Part shown: piece by piece, positions 27,548-35,608 of the stretch
Layout: every line of letters starts with the position of its first letter
Numbering within the stretch: position 1 is the first letter of the stretch
DNA from: Fictibacillus sp. FJAT-27399
GTDB lineage: Bacteria; Bacillota; Bacilli; Bacillales; Fictibacillaceae
NCBI RefSeq assembly: GCF_001510655.1
Contig: NZ_LMVC01000002.1
Coordinates: forward strand, 602,498-666,497
Length of the DNA stretch: 64,000 bases
Direction: 5' to 3'
Position numbers and translations under genes: made by a program
Notes under the pieces: model-generated
Told to the model about the DNA's origin: nothing
What the model saw: the letters and a program-made list of their open reading frames with translations, nothing else
The model's database searches: none

Positions 27548-29212
27548 ATGATAAGCCAGCGAAAAAGACTTGGTGACATTTTGGTTGAAGCCGGACTCCT
27601 TTCGGAAGAGCAGTTGATGCAGACGTTAAAGGAGAAAATAAAATCACAAAAGCTCGGCGATGCGCTTATCGAGAGAGGTTACATCACAGAGCAGCAGCTG
27701 ATCGAAGTGCTTGAATTTCAGCTCGGCATACCGCATATCAGCCTTTTCCGCTACCCCATCGAGGAACCGATCGTATCGATTGTGCCAGGCGACGTGGCCA
27801 AGAGGTACCAGCTCATTCCTCTAAAAAAAGAAGGAGACAAACTGCTCGTCGCGATGGCTGATCCGATGGATTTTACAGCGATCGATGACCTGCGTCTGTC
27901 GACGGGATTTCAGATTGAGCGTGCCATTGCAACGAAAGACGATATCTTAAAGGCGCATAACAAGTTTTATAACATGGATGAATCGATGAGCGAGCTAATG
28001 GACCTGCTTCCGCAAGGTTCAGTTTTGAGCGATGAGAGCCGCATCATGGAAGAAGATTCGCCGATCGTAAAGCTCGTTAACCAGATCATCCTGCAGGCGG
28101 TGCTTCAAAAGGCGTCAGACATCCATTTTGATCCGCAGGAAACGAAATTAGCTGTGCGCTACAGGATCGACGGTATGCTGAAAACAGACCGGAATCTGCC
28201 GAAACACATGCAGAACATGCTGACTGCCAGAATTAAAATCATGGCTAACTTGAACATTACCGAAAGCCGGCTGCCTCAGGACGGCAGGATAAAAATGAAC
28301 GCGGATATGCATCCGGTAGATCTGCGTGTCTCCACGCTTCCGACCATATATGGAGAAAAAATCGTTCTTCGTATCCTGGATCTGGGAAGCTCTCTGAACA
28401 ATTTGGATAACCTCGGCTTCAACAAGCTGAACTATCAAAGGTTTACGCAGCTGATCGAGCAGCCAAACGGCATCGTATTGATCACAGGTCCGACGGGTTC
28501 CGGAAAGTCATCCACGCTGTATGCCGCGCTTAATCGTCTGAACGATGAAGAGTCTAACATTGTTACGGTTGAAGACCCGGTAGAATACCAGCTCGAGGGC
28601 ATCAACCAGATTCAAGTAAACAGCAATGTCGGACTGACATTTGCCAACGGTCTGAGAGCGATTCTGAGGCAGGATCCCGATGTTGTCATGGTCGGTGAGA
28701 TCCGGGATACGGAAACAGCAGAAATCGCCGTGCGGGCTTCCTTAACAGGACACCTTGTATTAAGTACGATTCATACGAACGATTCGATCGGCACTATTGC
28801 CCGATTAACGGATATGGGCGTTGAGCCGTTCCTCGTGGCCGCTTCTCTTTCCGGAATCGTCGCACAGCGCCTCGTCCGCAGAGTCTGCCGGGACTGCCAG
28901 AAGCAATATAAAGCGACAGAACGTGAAAAAGAAATCTTTTCCAAGAGGGGCATGAAAATCGAGGTTGTAACTCGCGGCAAAGGATGCGGAACATGCAACA
29001 TGACAGGCTACAAAGGGCGCCTTGCTATTCACGAGATCTTAGTCGTGGACGAGCATATCCGGCAGCTTATCATGAATAACCGTCCGATGCTTGAAGTCCG
29101 TGAATATGCCTTAAAGAGCGGCACTATCTTTTTGATCGATGACGGGCTGCTTAAAGTGAAAAAAGGACTAACAACTACTGAAGAGATCCTGCGGGTAGCC
29201 ACGAGTGAGTAG
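27548..29212 (+). CDS. pilB: Type IV pilus extension ATPase PilB with N-terminal MshEN domain
   Basis: Hexameric cytosolic motor that drives pilus assembly; 554 residues. The N terminus holds two consecutive MshEN-type motifs, RLGDILVEAG...L..L and KLGDALIERG...L..L..Q (about residues 6-58), a domain shown in the MshE family to bind c-di-GMP. The ATPase domain has Walker A GPTGSGKSS (314-322), Walker B DPDVVMVGEIRD, and a zinc-type four-cysteine motif (Cys447, 450, 480, 483). ATG 27548 follows AGGAG; upstream in-frame start at 27539 is less likely. Next gene is pilT. Confidence 0.95.
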   Translation: MISQRKRLGDILVEAGLLSEEQLMQTLKEKIKSQKLGDALIERGYITEQQLIEVLEFQLGIPHISLFRYPIEEPIVSIVPGDVAKRYQLIPLKKEGDKLLVAMADPMDFTAIDDLRLSTGFQIERAIATKDDILKAHNKFYNMDESMSELMDLLPQGSVLSDESRIMEEDSPIVKLVNQIILQAVLQKASDIHFDPQETKLAVRYRIDGMLKTDRNLPKHMQNMLTARIKIMANLNITESRLPQDGRIKMNADMHPVDLRVSTLPTIYGEKIVLRILDLGSSLNNLDNLGFNKLNYQRFTQLIEQPNGIVLITGPTGSGKSSTLYAALNRLNDEESNIVTVEDPVEYQLEGINQIQVNSNVGLTFANGLRAILRQDPDVVMVGEIRDTETAEIAVRASLTGHLVLSTIHTNDSIGTIARLTDMGVEPFLVAASLSGIVAQRLVRRVCRDCQKQYKATEREKEIFSKRGMKIEVVTRGKGCGTCNMTGYKGRLAIHEILVVDEHIRQLIMNNRPMLEVREYALKSGTIFLIDDGLLKVKKGLTTTEEILRVATSE

Positions 29213-29218
29213 GTGTAA

Positions 29219-30262
29219 ATGATGAAAGAAAAATTGGAATTATGGCTGAGGGCAGCTTTTCAGCTGAGAGCATCGGATGTTCACTTAACCGTTGGCATGC
29301 CGCCGGTTTTCCGAATCAATGGTGATTTAAAAAAATACGGAACCGAGCCGCTGCTGCCGGAAGACACGTACGGGATTGCCCGGTCGATTATTCCTTCTGA
29401 AAGCTATGAAACATTCAAAGAAAAGGGAGAACTTGATTTTTCCTACGGCATAAAAGGAGTATCCCGTTTCAGGATCAATACATACCATCAGCGGTCGTGT
29501 GTAAGTCTGGCAATCCGGGTTATTCCTACAAGCATCCCGACTCTGGAGGATCTTGCCCTTCCGGATACGTTAAAAAAGATGGCAGCAAAGCCGCAAGGGC
29601 TGATCCTGGTAACAGGGCCGACGGGAAGCGGGAAATCAACCACTCAAGCTTCTATCATTGATTATATGAACCGCACAATGCGACGCCATATCATCACACT
29701 TGAAGACCCGATTGAGTACTTGCACCGGCACAATACGTGCATCATCGACCAGCGTGAAGTCGGGTTTGATACGGCTAACTTTGCTAACGGGCTTCGTTCA
29801 TCGCTCAGACAGGATCCTGATGTCATTCTGCTGGGGGAAATGAGAGATTTGGAGACGATCTCAACAGCCATAACAGCTGCGGAAACGGGACATTTGGTGT
29901 TAGGAACGCTTCATACAAGCAGTGCACCGTCCACGATCGACCGGATCATAGACGTGTTTCCGCCGAATCAGCAGGGACAGATCCGCATTCAGCTGGCTTC
30001 CGTGCTTGTCGGTATTCTTTCACAGCGTTTGTTCCCAACTCCTGATAAGAATGGAAGAAAAGCCGTAACAGAAATTCTTTTAAACAACTCTGCAGTTGCC
30101 AACTTGATCCGCAATGAGAAAATTCACCAGATCCATAATGTCATGCAGACGAGCAAGGCATCGGGCATGCATACCTTTGAGATGTCGCTGAAGGAAGCGT
30201 TGGAACGGCAGGAAATATTAAAAGAGTCGGCTGAGCCTTACCTTCAGGAGAGGAGTTACTAG
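29219..30262 (+). CDS. pilT: Type IV pilus retraction ATPase PilT
   Basis: Cytosolic AAA-type ATPase of 347 residues that depolymerises pili and powers twitching motility. Walker A GPTGSGKST (133-141), Walker B DPDVILLGEMRD, and the PilT signature near the C terminus in the form AVANLIRNEKIHQI. The N terminus ASDVHLTVGMPP is typical. Presence of PilT indicates retractile pili rather than a simple DNA-uptake pseudopilus. Overlapping starts at 29219 and 29222. Confidence 0.95.
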   Translation: MMKEKLELWLRAAFQLRASDVHLTVGMPPVFRINGDLKKYGTEPLLPEDTYGIARSIIPSESYETFKEKGELDFSYGIKGVSRFRINTYHQRSCVSLAIRVIPTSIPTLEDLALPDTLKKMAAKPQGLILVTGPTGSGKSTTQASIIDYMNRTMRRHIITLEDPIEYLHRHNTCIIDQREVGFDTANFANGLRSSLRQDPDVILLGEMRDLETISTAITAAETGHLVLGTLHTSSAPSTIDRIIDVFPPNQQGQIRIQLASVLVGILSQRLFPTPDKNGRKAVTEILLNNSAVANLIRNEKIHQIHNVMQTSKASGMHTFEMSLKEALERQEILKESAEPYLQERSY

Positions 30263-30263
30263 C

Positions 30264-31475
30264 ATGCCGCAATTTCAATATACCGGCAGGGACAGGACCG
30301 GCAAAAAGAAAACCGGGACCATTATCGGAATTTCTAAACGGGAAGTGGTGCTCAAGCTCCGTAAGAAAGGCATCGCGGTCATGGAGCTGAATGAAGCAAA
30401 GCAGACTCTCCTGAACAAGGAGATTTCCATCGGGCCGCGGGTAAAGTCCCAGCAGTTTGTTATTTTTCTTCGGCAGTTTTCCACCTTGCTGAAAGCCGGT
30501 GTCTCAGTGGTTGACTCAACTTCAATCCTTGCCGGCCAGACCGAAAGCAAGGCATTGAAAAAGGTACTGATTGATTTGGAAGAAGAGCTGAGACAGGGGA
30601 ATCCACTCTCGGCAGCGATGGGGAAACACCCTTCCATCTTTCCTTCCATCGTCATCAATATGATTGCAGCTGGAGAACTTGGGGGCAGTTTGGAGGAAAC
30701 GTTATCCAGACTTGCTGATTTTTTTGAGAAGCAGCACTACACGAGGCAGAAGATCATTTCAGCGATGACGTATCCGGCCATCGTCGGAGTCGTCGCCGTT
30801 GGGGTAGTTATATTCTTGCTGGCAAAGGTTGTGCCGACGTTTGCTTCCATGCTTGAAGAGGCTGGAGGAGAGCTTCCGGGTATTACAAAGTTCGTTCTCT
30901 CAGCCAGTCATTTTGTTCAGGGATATTGGTGGATTATCTTGGTGCTTGTTTTTCTATTTTCTCTATCAATCTATCTCATCAGAAAAAAACCATATGGTAA
31001 ATATTACCTAGATTATGCTATATTGAAATTACCATTATTCGGTAAAATGTTACAAAAGTCCTCATTGGCACGGATGGCTCGTACCTTAAGTTCACTGTTC
31101 TCCAGTTCCGTGCCTGTGCTGCAGGCTCTATCAATAGTGGAAAAGGTAGTAGAAAACGAGGTGGTTGCCCGAGTACTGAGACAATCAAGAGGCGCACTTG
31201 AGAGAGGGCAGCGTTTAGCTGAACCGATGAAAGAACACTGGATCTTTCCACCGCTTGTTACACAGATGATCGCGATCGGTGAGGAAACAGGATCGCTCGA
31301 TGCGATGCTTGGAAAAGTAGCTGATTTCTATGAAAAAGAGGTTGAAACCGCGACCGATCGGCTCAAATCCTTAATTGAACCGCTTATGATCATCTTTCTC
31401 GCCTCAGTGGTCGGGACAATAGTTATATCCATCATTGTGCCTATGTTTAAAATCTATGATTCCGTCGGAAAGTAG
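30264..31475 (+). CDS. pilC: Type IV pilus inner-membrane platform protein PilC
   Basis: Polytopic platform protein of 403 residues that links PilB/PilT to pilin insertion. Two GspF-type domains each start with the FLRQFSTLLKAGV / MARTLSSLFSSSVPVL pattern and contain GELGGSLEETL and GEETGSLDAML; three membrane segments lie near 170-190, 215-235 and 375-395. Ends 61 bp before the major pilin. Confidence 0.95.
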   Translation: MPQFQYTGRDRTGKKKTGTIIGISKREVVLKLRKKGIAVMELNEAKQTLLNKEISIGPRVKSQQFVIFLRQFSTLLKAGVSVVDSTSILAGQTESKALKKVLIDLEEELRQGNPLSAAMGKHPSIFPSIVINMIAAGELGGSLEETLSRLADFFEKQHYTRQKIISAMTYPAIVGVVAVGVVIFLLAKVVPTFASMLEEAGGELPGITKFVLSASHFVQGYWWIILVLVFLFSLSIYLIRKKPYGKYYLDYAILKLPLFGKMLQKSSLARMARTLSSLFSSSVPVLQALSIVEKVVENEVVARVLRQSRGALERGQRLAEPMKEHWIFPPLVTQMIAIGEETGSLDAMLGKVADFYEKEVETATDRLKSLIEPLMIIFLASVVGTIVISIIVPMFKIYDSVGK

Positions 31476-31536
31476 TCGGAAAGTTATAAAAATTTCCTGG
31501 AGCAAACCGATATATAAGAAAAAAGGAGGAATACGG

Positions 31537-32013
31537 ATGCGTAAGTTAATGCAAAAGTATTTAAAGAATGAAAAAGGTTTAACGCTGATCGAGCTTTTGG
31601 TTGTCGTAGTTATTTTGGGGATTATTGCGGCGATTGCTGTTGTTAGTATTGGTGGGTTATTAGATAATTCCAAGAAAGATGCACACCTTGCAAATGCGAA
31701 ACAGATGATTAGTGCGGCAAGAATGGCAGTTACAGAAGATGCTGGACCAAAAACTTATACTTTACAAGAATTAGTGGACGGTGGATATTTAGAAACTGTG
31801 CCAAAATCTCCAGGGAAAAAAGGGGATTATGATACAGCAAAAAGTAAAGTTATAGTTACTAATAAAGCTAAAACCACAGGAACTACAACTACTGAAACAA
31901 GTGCTTTTGAATTTAAAGTTACTTTAAGTCCTGCTTCTGGAACGGCTTATATTGATAATAAGACACAGGATGAATTAGATGCTGACGGAAGAGGAATTGT
32001 TGCATTAAAATAA
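31537..32013 (+). CDS. Major type IV pilin (prepilin)
   Basis: A 158-residue prepilin. Class III leader MRKLMQKYLKNEKG is cleaved after Gly14, leaving LTLIELLVVVVILGI with Glu at +5. The soluble part carries a Pro/Gly/Lys/Thr-rich domain (about residues 60-158) without cysteines. AAAGGAGG lies before the ATG at 31537; an upstream in-frame ATG would extend the leader implausibly. Codon third positions are more AT-rich than in pilB, pilT and pilC, often seen in surface-variable pilins. Followed within 10 bp by repeat copy 2. Confidence 0.93.
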   Translation: MRKLMQKYLKNEKGLTLIELLVVVVILGIIAAIAVVSIGGLLDNSKKDAHLANAKQMISAARMAVTEDAGPKTYTLQELVDGGYLETVPKSPGKKGDYDTAKSKVIVTNKAKTTGTTTTETSAFEFKVTLSPASGTAYIDNKTQDELDADGRGIVALK

Positions 32014-32022
32014 TTAATTAAA

Positions 32023-32245
32023 GGGGCTGTCCAAGAAGTCTGTAAGCTGTTGATTTCCGTTCCAGGGTGCTCGCTTTCCGCGGGGCGTGCGGTGAGCCTC
32101 TTGGCGCTAGCGCCTGCGGGAGTCTCACCTGTCACGCTAGTCCCGCAGGAGTCTCGCACCTTCCACTTCAATCAACTTTTCATTGAAGATTTTCAAGCCA
32201 AAAAGGAGCTGCTGAAGGTCAATTTTCGACTTTCAGGACAGCCCC
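32023..32245 (+). repeat. 223-bp structured repeat, copy 2
   Basis: Same length and, read side by side, the same bases as copy 1, in the same orientation. Flanked by TTAATTAAA on the left and TTTAATTAAA on the right, which may be a target duplication or a symmetric AT site. It separates the pilin gene from comC-pilMNO inside what would otherwise be one operon. Confidence 0.95.
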
Positions 32246-32269
32246 TTTAATTAAACTACGAGGTCTTAA

Positions 32270-33025
32270 ATGATTGTAATTTATTTAGTAATCATATTGA
32301 TTATTGCATTTAACTTAGGCTCCTTCTTCAACGTAGTCGGCCTGCGCATCCCAAACAACGAATCGATCGTACATCCAGGCTCCCACTGCACAACCTGCGA
32401 CCGTAACCTTAACTGGTACGAACTCATCCCAGTTTTTTCATGGGTTTTCCAAAAGGGAAAATGCCGAGGCTGCCAAACGAAAATATCAGCTCTCTACCCA
32501 GTAATCGAATTATCCACCGCAATTCTTTTTACGATTTCGCCATTATTGGTGGGATGGTCAAAGGAACTGCTGATTTCCTGGTGTCTGATCTCGCTCCTTG
32601 TTATTATCACGGTTTCAGATATCAAATACATGATCATTCCAGATAAGGTGATATTATTCTTTACTCCCGTTTTTATTGTTTTGCGCGTTTTTATTCCGCT
32701 TGATCCTTGGTGGGATCCTGTTGCTGGCTTTGCTCTCGGCTTCGGGCTGCTGTTCCTCATTGCTGTTGTATCAAAAGGAGGAATGGGCGGCGGAGACATC
32801 AAGCTGATGGGAGTTCTTGGCATCGTCCTTGGCTGGAAGGCAACGTTGCTAGCGTTTATGCTGGCCACGCTGTTTGGATCAGTGCTCGGGGTTGCGGGTT
32901 TGGCGTTAAAGCTTGTGAAAAGAGGGCAGCCGATTCCATTTGGCCCCTATATTGTACTTGGCACTCTCGTATCCTACTTTTTTTATCACGAGATCATCAA
33001 CTGGTACTTTCAATTAATGAACTGA
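32270..33025 (+). CDS. comC: Prepilin peptidase (A24 family; ComC/PilD)
   Basis: Integral membrane aspartic peptidase and N-methylase of 251 residues that removes class III leaders from the pilins here. Catalytic Asp117 (VSDIKYMIIPD) and Asp176 (GGGDIKLM) are present; the N-terminal cytoplasmic loop keeps the four cysteines (Cys40, 43, 65, 68). GAGGT precedes the ATG. In B. subtilis comC stands in this folC-spoIIB interval alone; here it is within the pilus locus. Confidence 0.95.
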   Translation: MIVIYLVIILIIAFNLGSFFNVVGLRIPNNESIVHPGSHCTTCDRNLNWYELIPVFSWVFQKGKCRGCQTKISALYPVIELSTAILFTISPLLVGWSKELLISWCLISLLVIITVSDIKYMIIPDKVILFFTPVFIVLRVFIPLDPWWDPVAGFALGFGLLFLIAVVSKGGMGGGDIKLMGVLGIVLGWKATLLAFMLATLFGSVLGVAGLALKLVKRGQPIPFGPYIVLGTLVSYFFYHEIINWYFQLMN

Positions 33026-33052
33026 ATGGAACATAGACAGAGGTGTAGAGAA

Positions 33053-34051
33053 ATGGCATGGGGATTGGCTTCATTTAACCGCAGGAAAGCAAACTTATTC
33101 ATACAGGATCATGTCATTCGTTTCGTGGAATTTAAGCAGCCGGAAACGCTCGATATTCGTCAATTTGGGGAAAAGTATCTGCCTGAAGGGCTTATTAAAG
33201 ATGGTAAAATTCAGGATCATGAAACACTGTCTCTTATTTTGGACGAGTGTGTTAGTGACTGGGGGATTAAAGGAAGAGAAGTGCAATTTAATGTGCCCGA
33301 TGCAAAACTCGTGATGCGCAAACAAAACCTGCCCGCTGAATTGAAAGAGGAGGAGCTCAAGGGATACCTTTATTTGGAATTGGGTTCCTCCATCCATGTG
33401 CCGTTTGATAACCCTGTATTTGATTATGTGATCCTTAAACGATCGGAGTCTTCTCTTGAAATATTGCTGTTTGCGGCGGCAGAAGAAATTGTGTTGGATT
33501 ACACCTCGATGCTTGAACAGGCGAAATTGAAGCCCGTTGTTGCGGATGCTTCCTTCTTGGCGCTATACCGTTATATTTTTCATCGCAGTTTGGCGGATCA
33601 AGAGGAACACGTCCTTTGCCTTCAGTTTGATATCCAGTCGATTCAGCTTAGTATCTTTCATCAGCATAAACCATACTTCTTCAATCATTTGAAAATGGAT
33701 GTGGATCTGTCAAAAGTTACATTTAACCATGCACATAACAGCCAAGCGGCCTTTTGGGACGGAGAACCTGGATATTTGCATGGTGAAATTGATGATATGA
33801 TGCTGGAAATTGACCGGATTGCCGGACACTATCGAAACAATTTAAGCTCGGGACAAGAAAGTGTGACGAAAATTCTGCTGACCGGTGAACACCCAGAACT
33901 GGTTTATGTGAAAGAGAAGCTTTCTGCCCGGTTTTCCGTTCCAATTGTAATTATTTCTTCTGAATCCAACCAGAGAATTTCAGCAGATCTTCCATCCAGG
34001 TTTGATGTCGTGCTTGGCCTTGGTTTGAAAGAGGTGCAGCATGTTAGTTGA
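33053..34051 (+). CDS. pilM: Type IV pilus assembly protein PilM
   Basis: Actin-like cytosolic protein of 332 residues that binds the PilN N terminus and forms the alignment subcomplex. The N terminus LFIQDHVIRFVEFK and the segment VPDAKLVMRKQNLP fit PilM-type actin-fold proteins. The ATG at 33053, with GAGGTG upstream, is preferred over an in-frame start at 33026. It overlaps pilN by 11 bp. Confidence 0.88.
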   Translation: MAWGLASFNRRKANLFIQDHVIRFVEFKQPETLDIRQFGEKYLPEGLIKDGKIQDHETLSLILDECVSDWGIKGREVQFNVPDAKLVMRKQNLPAELKEEELKGYLYLELGSSIHVPFDNPVFDYVILKRSESSLEILLFAAAEEIVLDYTSMLEQAKLKPVVADASFLALYRYIFHRSLADQEEHVLCLQFDIQSIQLSIFHQHKPYFFNHLKMDVDLSKVTFNHAHNSQAAFWDGEPGYLHGEIDDMMLEIDRIAGHYRNNLSSGQESVTKILLTGEHPELVYVKEKLSARFSVPIVIISSESNQRISADLPSRFDVVLGLGLKEVQHVS

Positions 34052-34634
34052 TATCAATCTGCTGCCGCGAAAAGAGCGGACCGACTTTTCGTCCAAGCTG
34101 CTGTCTATTGGTGTCCTAGCCCTTCTGCTTTTGGGAAGCATCTGGCTTGGGGTGGATTATTTTCTTGCAAAGCAAGAGGTTAATCAGACGAGGAATGACC
34201 TTAAACAAGAAAAGCAAATGGCTGATATTCAAAAGCAGAATGCGAAAAGCACAAATCCTGCCGTAGCGAGCGCGCCGCTTCAGGAAAAGATCGACTATAT
34301 TAAAGGTATGGACATACCTGCAGCTGAACTGCTTCAGCATCTTGTCTCTTTCCTGCCGGAGCGCGGCTATTTTATAACGTACAAATATGATGGCGGTAAA
34401 GATATTTCCATAGCTGTTCAGTTTGATACATTGCCTGATTCTGCACAGTACTTGCATGAGCTGTCAACATCACCGAATTTTACGGATGCGGAGCTTGAAA
34501 AAGTGGAATCGAAAAAATTGGAAACTGATGATCTTAAAGGTGAAAAAAATATACTTCCAAGATACTTGGCGACCTATAAGCTGACGTTAAACGAAGCGGC
34601 ATTTAAAGACTTAAAGGATGGCGGAAAACAATGA
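34041..34634 (+). CDS. pilN: Type IV pilus assembly protein PilN
   Basis: Bitopic membrane protein of 197 residues. It begins with the PilM-binding signature MLVDINLLPRKER, followed by one membrane helix (LLSIGVLALLLLGSIWLGV), a coiled coil and a ferredoxin-like outer domain. GAGGTG precedes the ATG. Overlaps pilO by 4 bp. Confidence 0.92.
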   Translation: MLVDINLLPRKERTDFSSKLLSIGVLALLLLGSIWLGVDYFLAKQEVNQTRNDLKQEKQMADIQKQNAKSTNPAVASAPLQEKIDYIKGMDIPAAELLQHLVSFLPERGYFITYKYDGGKDISIAVQFDTLPDSAQYLHELSTSPNFTDAELEKVESKKLETDDLKGEKNILPRYLATYKLTLNEAAFKDLKDGGKQ

Positions 34635-35479
34635 CCGAATCACTAAAAAAATACATTCTTCCGTTTTCAGCTGTTATCGTCCTGTTTGCTGGCGCCTTGT
34701 TTTATGTTGGGGTTATTACTCCTTTGCATGAAGAAGCCAACCATAATGAAACGGAGACCAAGCTGCTGAAGAAGCAGAACGAGATGCCAGTCGTCCATGA
34801 AGCTTCAGCTCCATCCATGATTGAAAATACGTATGCTCTTCAGCAAGAGGTGCCGGTCAAACCTCTCGTTGACCAATTCATGCTTCAGCTGGAAAAAGCG
34901 GAGGTCCTTTCTGACAGTATTATTGAAGGAATGGAATTTAAAGGAGAGGATGGATCGGCGGCTCCTCCTCTGGGACAGCAAACTTCCCAGTCAGCTAGTA
35001 CTGGTTCTTCTTCCCAGAACTCATCTAACACTTCAGAAACGAATTCAACAACAGCTTCACAAACTGAAAAAACGGAAGATCCAAAGACGGGTTCCGATAA
35101 AGAAACAGCAGCTGTTCCTCTTGCTGGAGCGCCTCTTCCTGAAGGCGTAAAAAAAACCAGTGTGGAGCTTACTGTTACTTCAAAGGACTATAATGGGCTA
35201 GCCCGGTTTGTAAAAGAGGTTGAAAAACTGAAGCGGATCTCGATTATTGAGGGAGTCGCTTTTACTGGTCCGGAGGAAGAACTTCCATCGACAGAAGATA
35301 CGCCTTTAATGGCAGAGGATCAGCCTGAAGGACTATCTTTTAAAATTTTAATCAGCGCCTACTATTTGCCGGAGCTGACGCAATATATGAAAGATCTGCC
35401 GAAATTGAAGTTTGATCAGCCAGTAGAAAAAAAGGATCCGCTCACAAATGCTGAGCTTCCAAATGAAAAGAAAAAATAA
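34631..35479 (+). CDS. pilO: Type IV pilus assembly protein PilO-like
   Basis: Bitopic membrane protein of 282 residues with one N-terminal helix (ILPFSAVIVLFAGALFYVG), a predicted coiled region, and an outer domain. Unusual is a Ser/Thr/Gln/Asn-rich insert of about 60 residues (roughly 115-175) that splits the outer part. Identified mainly by position after pilN and topology. Terminator follows directly, ending the pilus locus. No pilP or secretin gene is present, as expected in a Gram-positive cell. Confidence 0.82.
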   Translation: MTESLKKYILPFSAVIVLFAGALFYVGVITPLHEEANHNETETKLLKKQNEMPVVHEASAPSMIENTYALQQEVPVKPLVDQFMLQLEKAEVLSDSIIEGMEFKGEDGSAAPPLGQQTSQSASTGSSSQNSSNTSETNSTTASQTEKTEDPKTGSDKETAAVPLAGAPLPEGVKKTSVELTVTSKDYNGLARFVKEVEKLKRISIIEGVAFTGPEEELPSTEDTPLMAEDQPEGLSFKILISAYYLPELTQYMKDLPKLKFDQPVEKKDPLTNAELPNEKKK

Positions 35480-35480
35480 G

Positions 35481-35516
35481 GACAAAGCGCTCTTTGGAGT
35501 GTTTTGTCTTTTTCTT
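35481..35516 (+). terminator. Intrinsic terminator after pilO
   Basis: Stem GACAAAGCGCTC / GAGTGTTTTGTC (with two G-U pairs), loop TTTG, then a T-rich tail. Marks the end of the pilus locus. Confidence 0.85.
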
Positions 35517-35608
35517 TTCTATTCTAGTAAATAACATTCTTTTAGTTCTATGAAATGGGTGATCTGCATACCATGTTTACTAGATGATAGAACAAAGGAG
35601 CGGATGTT

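Noticed and set aside
31947..32171. Reading frame on the minus strand in repeat copy 2 (and equivalents in copies 1 and 3) giving a Cys-containing 50-residue peptide
   Set aside because: It exists only because the repeat recurs; no ribosome-binding site, and the sequence is explained by the palindromic repeat.
35548..35574. Sigma-E promoter for spoIIB (CATACCAT with a weak upstream box)
   Set aside because: The -35 match is poor and the spacing uncertain; left as a remark only.
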